From Burkholderiales bacterium (lineage in GTDB: Bacteria > Pseudomonadota > Gammaproteobacteria > Burkholderiales > Burkholderiaceae_C): a stretch of 12,915 nucleotides of DNA. The stretch lies in the NCBI GenBank assembly GCA_005789685.1, contig SXXD01000147.1:1-12915 (forward strand), in the 5' to 3' direction. The position numbers were made by a program, and so were the translations under genes. Shown here piece after piece: positions 6,896-12,915 of the stretch. The number at the start of each line of letters is the position of its first letter. The first letter of the stretch is position 1. Under the pieces are notes generated by a model that saw only the letters and a list, made by a program, of their open reading frames with translations, was not told the origin of the DNA and did not search any database.

Positions 6896-9326
6896 ATGTC
6901 GTGAATCTGGTAGTGGGCGCTAAATCTTCGCGGAGGTATTGGTAACGGGGGATATTGTCGCGCAATGTTTTCAAAGGACTAGAGCCAACACGGGCCAATC
7001 CCACAAATTCAAGTTGAAACAGAATCCGACTGCGTGAGGTGCTTGTTGTACTTTGAAGGCGCTCATAAACTACGCGACCCAGCCAGCAACCTGAGTCGTA
7101 TTCAAAACCTAGCAAGGTGTCGACCATTTTGCGATCCTTCAAGCTGAAGTTCATACGTCCAACGCTGTACCAGCGATCGGCGCCCAAGCCTTGGCCAGGA
7201 ACCAGCGTCTGCTGGTTGCCAGAAGCCTCGTCATGCTTGGCAAAAGAAAAGTCACGCAAAGGCCACTGCCAGCCCACGTCAATTTGCTCGCTTTGATCGC
7301 GCGCCAAGCGGTAGGCTGTATTGAACACACGGTAGGGTGTCGGATTAAAGCGAGTGCTTAGTGTGGTGCGTGTTGTGCGGTGGGTTTGTGCATCAAATTG
7401 CAAGCTTGAGTCGAAGGTCCAGCGGTTGGCCCAACGCACACCCGCACCGAGCAAAATATCGCTGTAGCCAGAGGACACAGGCAACTCCCCTGGCAGCCTC
7501 ACCAGTTGATCCGAGAAGCGATACCGCTGAGCAAAACCAAATCGCGCCAGTTCTGCGCCCGTGTTGCTGTCAAAAAATCGGCTGTTCACGCCCAAGGTCA
7601 CCAAGTTGTTGTCTGCAATGCGGTCTTGACCCACATACGGATTTTCGGAGTAGACCGTGGTGAGGTTAAAGTCTGTTGCACCACTGTCGTAACTGGGCAG
7701 TTGGCTTTGATCTTTGTAGGGAGTTCTGACAAAAAAGGCTCGAGGCTCCAGAGTTTGTCTTAAGCCTCGACCCAAGATTGAGGCGTCTCGCTCGTAGACA
7801 AGGCCCGTGTCCAAGCTGAAAGTTGGCAGCAAGCGGTTGGCTTCCAATTGACCATTAGCAAGCGCCGAGTCCAACTGATAGCGTGTGACGTGGAGTTGTA
7901 TTTTTGGAATGACAAAGCCCCAAGGTTTGAGCCACGGCCGGCTGACTTGGGCGGCTGCAAAGCTGCGCTGACCATTGCGCAAAATAGAACTTGTGCCACC
8001 GGGTATTCGGCTGTAGTCAGCCTCAAAGCGGGTGGTGTCGGCCGTAGCGCCCACATCAAAACCGTTGAGATCCCACGTGTTGTAACGAGCCACTATTTGA
8101 GGCGAACGATCGTAGGGCGGCGTGATGGGCGAACTGATGTCTTGCAAAGTCTGAAATTTCAAGACCTGCGTCATTATGGAGAAATCGCCTTGCGCCCAAT
8201 AAAGGCTACCAGAGGCAGGCAGCAGACGCTGTGTCAGGGTTAAACCGGACCGAGGAAAATCACGCCAGTAGTTGTCGTCGCTGACGCGGTTCAAATTCAC
8301 GTTCAAACCTAAGCGGCCTAAAGTGCTGTTGCCGGTTTCAATGCCGCCGATATGCTGCGCCGAAAGACCCCAGCGAGATTGCTGGCGCAGGGAGTCGTTG
8401 GGCATCAGGTTAAAACGGGTCTGTCCTTGGCTGTCAGGCTCTAAGTAGCGAAACTCAGAATCAAAAGCAAGGCCGCGCTTGCTCATGAAAGTGCTTGTCA
8501 GTGTGGCATCGCGATTGGGCGCAATGTTCCAATAATAAGGCGAAGAAATCTCGATGCCGCTGACCGTATCAATGCCAACCAGTGGCGACAGCAAGCCCGA
8601 CTGTCTGGTGCTGTTGAGCGGAAAAGTGAGTGAGGGCGCCGCTAATATCGGCACATCTTTGAAGCGAAGTTGCAGGTCCTTGGCTTGAATGGTGTCGTTT
8701 TCTTCATTCACTTGAAGGCTGGCCGCTTTGAGCACCCATTCAGGCAGCCAGCTAGGGCCTGGCAAGCGCGCGCAGGTGGTGTATGTCGCATTGCGAATAA
8801 TGGCACGCTGCTGATCGATGAACTCAATTTCAGAAGCCTTGCCATGGCCGCCACCTTTGAGCAAGGTGTAGTCGGTTTCCGAAAATTTGCCTTTAAAAGC
8901 GTCTGCCTGCAAGATCAAGGAACTGCCTTGGAAGGTATTTCCTTCTCGATTGATCTTGACCCCACCAGTGGCTTTCAAAGTGTCTTGCGACTGATCGTAC
9001 TCAATGCGTTGGGCCTTCACAGTCAGGCCTTGCTTGCGCAGCAGAGCATTGCCTTCGATGACCATGTCCAGGTCGGGTCGGGCATCGATGCGCTGGCCCG
9101 AAATAAACAAGGGCGATTGCTTGCGCTCGACTTCAGAAATCTTTTCTTCTAGGTGAGTGCTGTTTCGAAGAATGACGCCAGGGGTGGCGGCAGGCAGACT
9201 GAGCTCTGATGGCCCTTTGGTGGGACCCACAACTTGACCCCAGACCTGCGTGAGCCCAAGTAACATACAAGCCAGAGGCAGGGCTTTTAGGTGCATGAGC
9301 GGCTGAAATGTGGGGCGTGTCTTCAA
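6888..9326 (-). CDS. lptD: LPS-assembly outer-membrane protein LptD
   Basis: Outer-membrane beta-barrel that, with LptE, places lipopolysaccharide on the cell surface. There are 812 residues from TTG 9326 (E. coli LptD has 784). A signal peptide is centred on LKALPLACMLLGLT. An N-terminal jelly-roll (OstA-like) domain covers about 75-250, including the conserved NATYTTCARLPGP. A long C-terminal barrel then ends with YDSGCWLGRVVYERL. Apart from one Cys in the signal peptide, only two cysteines exist: C185 and C747. These correspond to E. coli C173 and C725, so one interdomain disulfide seems retained and the second pair lost. The start is uncertain: TTG 9326 has GGA 10 nt upstream, while ATG 9296 also yields a good signal peptide (MHLKALPL...) but has no visible ribosome-binding site. 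It is the first gene of the operon with surA and ksgA. Confidence 0.95.
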   Translation of the reverse strand: MKTRPTFQPLMHLKALPLACMLLGLTQVWGQVVGPTKGPSELSLPAATPGVILRNSTHLEEKISEVERKQSPLFISGQRIDARPDLDMVIEGNALLRKQGLTVKAQRIEYDQSQDTLKATGGVKINREGNTFQGSSLILQADAFKGKFSETDYTLLKGGGHGKASEIEFIDQQRAIIRNATYTTCARLPGPSWLPEWVLKAASLQVNEENDTIQAKDLQLRFKDVPILAAPSLTFPLNSTRQSGLLSPLVGIDTVSGIEISSPYYWNIAPNRDATLTSTFMSKRGLAFDSEFRYLEPDSQGQTRFNLMPNDSLRQQSRWGLSAQHIGGIETGNSTLGRLGLNVNLNRVSDDNYWRDFPRSGLTLTQRLLPASGSLYWAQGDFSIMTQVLKFQTLQDISSPITPPYDRSPQIVARYNTWDLNGFDVGATADTTRFEADYSRIPGGTSSILRNGQRSFAAAQVSRPWLKPWGFVIPKIQLHVTRYQLDSALANGQLEANRLLPTFSLDTGLVYERDASILGRGLRQTLEPRAFFVRTPYKDQSQLPSYDSGATDFNLTTVYSENPYVGQDRIADNNLVTLGVNSRFFDSNTGAELARFGFAQRYRFSDQLVRLPGELPVSSGYSDILLGAGVRWANRWTFDSSLQFDAQTHRTTRTTLSTRFNPTPYRVFNTAYRLARDQSEQIDVGWQWPLRDFSFAKHDEASGNQQTLVPGQGLGADRWYSVGRMNFSLKDRKMVDTLLGFEYDSGCWLGRVVYERLQSTTSTSRSRILFQLEFVGLARVGSSPLKTLRDNIPRYQYLREDLAPTTRFTTYD

Positions 9327-9342
9327 AGGGCTATCGTCCAGG

Positions 9343-9371
9343 TTGACGGGTGTTTGTAGAATGGATTATCC
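9343..9371. promoter_or_regulatory. Divergent lptD/amgK promoter region with nearly abutting -10-like elements
   Basis: On + there is TAGAAT (9357-9362, 5 of 6), preceded at only 8 bp by TTGACG (9343-9348), so a proper -35 is lacking. On - there is GATAAT (+ coordinates 9370-9365, 5 of 6), which would start transcription near 9358, about 30 nt before lptD, also without a clear -35. The elements are 2 bp apart, so the two promoters could not easily be occupied together. Motif reading only. Confidence 0.3.
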
Positions 9372-9375
9372 ATGA

Positions 9376-10533
9376 GTGCCGCCCAACATGACCCAAGAAC
9401 GCGGTCGGGTGACATGGCTTGATTTTTACAACTGGAATGAGAACTTGAATTCTGATCAAATATCGACGTCGAATGTGATTTGGGCCGACCCAGAGCGCCA
9501 ATTGGCATGCCTTTCATGGCTAGAGGCTTTGGCCCAAACCCATGGCCTTGTGCCATCCAGTTTAAGAGTTGCATCTGCCGACGCCAGTTTCAGGCGTTAT
9601 TTGCGCGTTGACACGCAGGCGGGCGCCAGCCTGATTGTGATGGACGCACCCCCCGACAAAGAAAACTGTGAACCCTTTGTCAAAGTTGCCAAACTCATGC
9701 AGTCGGCAGGCCTGAAAGCCCCTGAAGTTTTGGCATGGCAAGAAGCGCAAGGTTTCATGCTGCTCACAGACTTGGGCGACCAGACCATGATGTCCGCCAT
9801 TGACGTCAAAAACCCGCAAGCCAACCATGCGCTTTACATGCAGGCTGTCGATGCCTTGATAGCGTGGCAGCTGTCTTCTAAAGCGGGTGTCTTGCCGCCC
9901 TACGATGAAACGTTGCTAAACCGAGAGCTAAGTTTGTTTCCAGACTGGTACCTTGCGCAGCATCGTCAATTTGATGTTCAAGGCAAGATGAGGAACACGC
10001 TAGACAGCACCTTCAAAATGCTGGTGGCGCACAATTTGGCCAGCCCCTCGGTGTTTGTCCATCGTGATTTCATGCCGCGCAATTTGATGATGCCCACGGG
10101 CAGTGATGCAGCTTTGGGCGTGTTGGATTTTCAAGATGCGGTGTATGGCCCTGTCACCTATGACGTGGCCAGTTTGATGCGCGATGCTTTCCTAACCTGG
10201 GAAGAAGATTTTGTGCTCGATGTCACCATCCGCTATTGGGAAAAAGCGCGCAAGGCAGGCCTTCTTGACTTTGAAGACTGGCACCAAGATTTTGGTGTTT
10301 TTTACCGCGCTGTCGAGTGGATGGGTTTGCAGCGTCATCTGAAAGTGGCGGGTATTTTTGCGCGCCTGACTTTGCGCGATGGCAAAGAAAAATACTTGGC
10401 CGACGCGCCCCGATTCATTGCCTACATTCGCTCAACAGCCGCCCGTTACATTGAACTCAGACCCCTGCTTCGTTTGATCGAAGAAGTAGAAGGTAAAGAC
10501 GGTGTGACGGGTTTTGCTTTTGGCCGTATGTAA
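9376..10533 (+). CDS. amgK: AmgK-like aminoglycoside-phosphotransferase-family kinase (probable MurNAc/GlcNAc anomeric kinase)
   Basis: In Pseudomonas putida, AmgK phosphorylates recovered N-acetylmuramic acid (or GlcNAc) at the anomeric position, and MurU then makes UDP-MurNAc, bypassing de novo synthesis. This protein shows the APH fold: an N-lobe with SADASFRRYLRVD (near 67-79), the Brenner catalytic motif VHRDFMPRN (H229, D231, N236 from GTG 9376) and the metal-binding LDFQDAVYGP (D251, D254). The position divergent from lptD is typical of this family. Here rsmE follows 20 bp downstream instead of murU. The start is uncertain: coordinates give the longest open frame (GTG 9376, 385 aa). 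ATG 9388 (381 aa) and TTG 9445 (362 aa, GGA 8 nt upstream) are alternatives, and TTG 9445 fits the family's usual 340-360 residues best. Kinase family is firm; the exact substrate is inferred from context. Confidence 0.85.
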   Translation: MPPNMTQERGRVTWLDFYNWNENLNSDQISTSNVIWADPERQLACLSWLEALAQTHGLVPSSLRVASADASFRRYLRVDTQAGASLIVMDAPPDKENCEPFVKVAKLMQSAGLKAPEVLAWQEAQGFMLLTDLGDQTMMSAIDVKNPQANHALYMQAVDALIAWQLSSKAGVLPPYDETLLNRELSLFPDWYLAQHRQFDVQGKMRNTLDSTFKMLVAHNLASPSVFVHRDFMPRNLMMPTGSDAALGVLDFQDAVYGPVTYDVASLMRDAFLTWEEDFVLDVTIRYWEKARKAGLLDFEDWHQDFGVFYRAVEWMGLQRHLKVAGIFARLTLRDGKEKYLADAPRFIAYIRSTAARYIELRPLLRLIEEVEGKDGVTGFAFGRM

Positions 10534-10553
10534 GTGCTGAAAGTCAACCATTG

Positions 10554-11321
10554 ATGTCAAACCTGCCACGCTTTCATTGTCCCACGGCGCTCATCTCAGG
10601 GGACGCCTTGAGTTTGCCACCAGGCACGGCAAGGCATGTGCAAGTTCTCAGGCTTCAGCCCAACGATGAGATCACTCTTTTCAATGGCCAAGGGGGTGAG
10701 TTCAAAGCCGTGGTCACACAGATGGGCCGCAGTGACGTGTCGGTGCGCGTGGGCGAGCAAAACCACATCGAGCGTGAGTTGAACATGGGCGTTCATTTAT
10801 GGTCAGGCATCACGGCCAATGAGCGCATGGATTGGTTGCTTGAAAAGGCCACTGAGTTGGGTGCCACCACGCTGTTGCCCATCACGGCCGAGCGCAGTGT
10901 TTTGAAACTCAAGGGTGAGCGCGCAGATAAAAAATTAGCGCATTGGCAAGCCATTGCGGTGGCCTCCAGTGAGCAGTGTGGTCGTAACCGAGTTTTGCAA
11001 GTGGGCACGCCAGTGAATCTTTCACAAGCCATAGCGCAGGCATCGGTCATAAGGGCACAGGCTTCACGCTGGGTCTTGTCATTGGCGCCCGGCGCCCGGT
11101 CGCTCCAAGACATGATGCAGACGCTCATAAGCTCCAAAGTCGAGGGCCAGTCCAAGATGAGCGAGATTATTTTGCTCAGCGGGCCCGAAGGTGGGTTGAG
11201 CCCCTCAGAGGAAGCACAAGCCATTGCAGCAGGGTTTGTACCTGTGAGCTTAGGCCATCGGGTGTTGCGCGCTGAAACGGCGCCTGTCGCCGTTTTGTCT
11301 GCACTGAGTTGCTGGGATTAG
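10554..11321 (+). CDS. rsmE: 16S rRNA (uracil1498-N3)-methyltransferase
   Basis: SPOUT-class methyltransferase that uses S-adenosylmethionine to methylate N3 of U1498 in the decoding region of 16S rRNA. The 255 residues match the family (about 240-255). An N-terminal PUA-like domain covers about 1-70 (RHVQVLRLQPNDEITLFNGQGGEF). The central region carries the family signature NERMDWLLEKATELGATTLLPI and QCGRNRV. The C-terminal trefoil knot binding SAM shows LLSGPEGGLSPSEE (about 207-220) and SLGHRVLRAETAP (232-244). ATG 10554 is preferred to the adjacent TTG 10551. The gene begins 20 bp after the AmgK-like gene and ends 14 bp before the MFS gene, so all three are probably co-transcribed. Confidence 0.94.
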   Translation: MSNLPRFHCPTALISGDALSLPPGTARHVQVLRLQPNDEITLFNGQGGEFKAVVTQMGRSDVSVRVGEQNHIERELNMGVHLWSGITANERMDWLLEKATELGATTLLPITAERSVLKLKGERADKKLAHWQAIAVASSEQCGRNRVLQVGTPVNLSQAIAQASVIRAQASRWVLSLAPGARSLQDMMQTLISSKVEGQSKMSEIILLSGPEGGLSPSEEAQAIAAGFVPVSLGHRVLRAETAPVAVLSALSCWD

Positions 11322-11337
11322 ATACACTCCGGTGTAT
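11322..11337 (+). promoter_or_regulatory. Perfect hairpin with UNCG-type loop covering the MFS start codon
   Basis: ATACAC (11322-11327) and GTGTAT (11332-11337) are exact inverted arms around TCCG. The RNA closes as c(UCCG)g, a member of the unusually stable UNCG tetraloop class. The 3' arm includes the A and U of the AUG at 11336, and the 5' arm begins one base after the rsmE stop codon. No Shine-Dalgarno is visible. It may hold initiation until ribosomes leaving rsmE open it. The same bases also contain TACACT (11323-11328), a -10-like hexamer that would give an almost leaderless transcript, but the -35 is poor. Confidence 0.5.
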
Positions 11338-12508
11338 GAACCCCAATCTTTTTTTGCTGGCTTTGTGCCAAGGGCTGTTTCTTACCAATAACGTCACCTT
11401 CATTGCAATCAATGGCCTTGTCGGCCTTAGCCTTGCCCCCGTTGGATGGATGGCCACCTTGCCTGTGATGGGCTATGTGGTGGGCGGCGCCTTGTCGACA
11501 GGCTTGGTGGCCAAGTCACAAGCCAAGTGGGGCCGCAGAGTTTCTTTTCAGTTGGGCTTGTTGGTGGGCTTGTTGTCGGCCATCTTGTGTGCCTTTGCGG
11601 CGCATACGCACAACTTTGAGCTCTTGGTTTTGGCAACGGTGGTAGCGGGTTATTACAGCGCCAATGGACAACTTTACCGGTTTGCCGCCGCTGAGTTGGC
11701 GGAGGTATCCTTTCGAGAAAAGGCTGTTTCATGGGTCATGGCAGGCGGCTTGATTGGCGCCATCGTTGGCCCCAATTTGGCCTCCCAAAGCAAAGGCTGG
11801 TTTGAAACGCCTTTTATGGGCGCCTATGTGGCCCTCACAGCAGTAGCGGTGTTGGGCATGGTGCTGATGCACTTTGTGAAGTTTCCGCCCGTGGTTGAGA
11901 AAGTCAAAGGCAGCTCAGAAGGTCGCCCCTTGAGCGAGATCATGAGACAGCCAGTGTTCATTGTGGCCGCAGCCGCAGCCGCGCTCAGTTATGGCGTGAT
12001 GAATTTGTTGATGGCTGCCACGCCTCTGGCCATGCAAGTGTGCGGCTATCCGTTCAGTGATGCCGCATTGGTTTTGGAGTGGCACGTCATTGGCATGTTT
12101 GCGCCTGGTTTTTTCACAGGTCACCTGATCAAGAAATTTGGCGTGCTGCAAATCATGGCGGTCGGCGTGCTTTTGAATTTTGTTTGCATCGCCATTGCGC
12201 TCTCGGGCACTGAGCTGCATCAATTTGTGCTGGCCTTGTTTGTGCTGGGTGTTGGTTGGAACTTTGTTTTCACAGGCAGCACCACTCTGGCCATGACTGC
12301 TTGGCGGCCTGAAGAAAAAGATCGCGGCCAAGCGGCCATTAATTTCTGTGTCTTTGCAACCATGGCCTTCACCTCGTTTGCCTCCGGCGCGTTGGTGACC
12401 ACACAAGGCTGGACTTTGTTGAACTACGGCTCGGTCGTGCCTGTGGCACTCACAGCCCTTGCCTTGATATGGCTGGTCTGGATTCGGAAAAACCAGACCG
12501 CAACTTGA
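11336..12508 (+). CDS. MFS transporter
   Basis: Integral inner-membrane transporter of 390 residues with a pattern of about 12 hydrophobic segments in two halves. The segments start at residue 4 (LFLLALCQGLFLTNNVTFIA). The loop between segments 2 and 3 reads KSQAKWGRRVSFQLG, the position of the MFS GxxxDRxGRR-type motif, here degenerate but keeping GRR. A charged cytoplasmic loop (KVKGSSEGRPLSEIMRQ, about 189-205) separates the halves. The end is LALIWLVWIRKNQTAT. The substrate cannot be read from the sequence; the close linkage to rsmE and the AmgK-like kinase does not identify it. ATG 11336 is chosen because it starts just before the first membrane segment, although no ribosome-binding site precedes it and the start lies in a hairpin. 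In-frame TTG and other codons upstream overlap rsmE. Confidence 0.85.
   Translation: MNPNLFLLALCQGLFLTNNVTFIAINGLVGLSLAPVGWMATLPVMGYVVGGALSTGLVAKSQAKWGRRVSFQLGLLVGLLSAILCAFAAHTHNFELLVLATVVAGYYSANGQLYRFAAAELAEVSFREKAVSWVMAGGLIGAIVGPNLASQSKGWFETPFMGAYVALTAVAVLGMVLMHFVKFPPVVEKVKGSSEGRPLSEIMRQPVFIVAAAAAALSYGVMNLLMAATPLAMQVCGYPFSDAALVLEWHVIGMFAPGFFTGHLIKKFGVLQIMAVGVLLNFVCIAIALSGTELHQFVLALFVLGVGWNFVFTGSTTLAMTAWRPEEKDRGQAAINFCVFATMAFTSFASGALVTTQGWTLLNYGSVVPVALTALALIWLVWIRKNQTAT
12475..12499. repeat. Inverted repeat at the end of the MFS gene, possible 3'-end hairpin
   Basis: GGTCTGG (12475-12481) and CCAGACC (12493-12499) form a perfect 7-bp stem around an 11-nt loop, extended by a possible T-G pair. 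It lies inside the last codons of the MFS gene. No T run follows on either strand, so it is not a canonical terminator. It is nevertheless the only strong structure near the convergent junction. Confidence 0.35.
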
Positions 12509-12517
12509 GCTCAGATG

Positions 12518-12915
12518 TCAGGGCAAGGAAGCCATGACTTCAGCCACCGAGGCGGTCAACTTTTTCGCATAAGGCACATGCAAAAATTCATTGGGGCCGT
12601 GCGCATTGCTTTTCGGGCCCAACACACCACACACCATCATTTGTGCTTTTGGGAAACCTTGGCTCAGCATGCTCATGAGAGGAATGGTGCCGCCCTGACC
12701 GATGTAGCCCACCGATGCGCCAAAGTGCGATTGGCTGGCACGTTGCAAGGCATTTTCAAACCAAGTTGTGCTGCTGGGAGCATTCCATCCTGTCGCGCCG
12801 CCGTTGGATTCAAAAGTCACACGCGCTTGGTAAGGCGCGTTGTCTTCTAGCAATGCTTTCATTTTGGCAACAGCAGATGCTGCATCGACCAAAGGTGGCA
12901 AGCGCAAGCTCAGCT
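12518..12915 (-). CDS. M20-family metallopeptidase/dipeptidase, C-terminal part (runs off the window)
   Basis: The last 132 or so residues of a zinc peptidase of the M20/M25/M40 family are visible. The gene is truncated at its 5' end by the window edge, since the frame is open to base 12915. The visible part starts within the dimerisation (lid) domain (VTFESNGGATGWNAPSS) and returns to the catalytic domain. There VGYIGQGGTIPLMSML carries the usual GGTIP stretch, and LGPKSNAHGPNEFLHV holds the conserved C-terminal histidine H-G-P-N-E region that ligates zinc. The usual G-E/S-GGTIP position is Q here. The catalytic Asp/Glu and the remaining metal ligands lie in the missing N-terminal half. Substrate (dipeptide, acyl-amino acid or other) cannot be told. 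It converges on the MFS gene with 9 bp between the stops. Confidence 0.88.
   Translation of the reverse strand, partial: LSLRLPPLVDAASAVAKMKALLEDNAPYQARVTFESNGGATGWNAPSSTTWFENALQRASQSHFGASVGYIGQGGTIPLMSMLSQGFPKAQMMVCGVLGPKSNAHGPNEFLHVPYAKKLTASVAEVMASLP

Noticed and set aside
8670..9152. 160-codon + strand frame opposite the N-terminal part of lptD
   Set aside because: A shadow of the lptD jelly-roll coding sequence, with no recognisable product.
11915..12406. 163-codon - strand frame opposite the MFS gene
   Set aside because: Rich in His, Gln and Arg, as antisense of membrane-protein codons gives; no family likeness.
1..12915. Search for CRISPR array, tRNA or rRNA genes, insertion sequences or prophage genes
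   Set aside because: No regularly spaced repeats, no transposase or integrase motifs, no tRNA-like cloverleaf and no rRNA segments were seen by eye. Gaps between genes are all shorter than 180 bp.

Overview
The window looks like the chromosome of a betaproteobacterium, most likely Burkholderiales close to Comamonadaceae (Limnohabitans/Rhodoferax-like). I base this on the protein sequences, on the moderately high GC with many Gly/Ala/Val codons ending in C, and on an lptD-surA-ksgA operon divergent from an amgK-type sugar kinase. No database search was possible. Nearly all of the DNA is coding. I see no rRNA, tRNA, CRISPR array, prophage or insertion sequence.

Left part (1-4701, + strand): the 3' two thirds of pepP (Xaa-Pro aminopeptidase), then maeB (NADP-type malic enzyme with a phosphotransacetylase-like C-terminal domain) behind its own promoter, a structured leader and a strong ribosome-binding site. 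Next come a small secreted guanyl-specific ribonuclease of the RNase Sa/barnase family and a gene for a long barstar-family protein, presumably its intracellular inhibitor. This toxin/inhibitor-like pair is the accessory item in an otherwise housekeeping window.

Middle part (4723-9326, - strand): an outer-membrane biogenesis operon, lptD then surA then ksgA, joined by 8-nt and 4-nt overlaps. LptD inserts LPS in the outer membrane, SurA chaperones LptD and other outer-membrane proteins through the periplasm, and KsgA dimethylates 16S rRNA. Two back-to-back terminators separate ksgA from the convergent barstar gene.

Right part (9376-12915): an AmgK-like phosphotransferase (cell-wall sugar recycling) starts divergently from lptD and is followed closely by rsmE (16S rRNA m3U1498 methyltransferase) and an MFS transporter, all on +. 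The MFS start codon lies in a perfect hairpin with a UNCG-type loop. The end of an M20-family peptidase gene converges from the - strand, 9 bp beyond the MFS stop.

The points most worth a second look are the ribonuclease/long-barstar pair, the hairpin on the MFS start codon, the maeB leader hairpin, an LptD reduced to a single pair of mature cysteines, and the absence of pdxA and murU from positions where related genomes often carry them.
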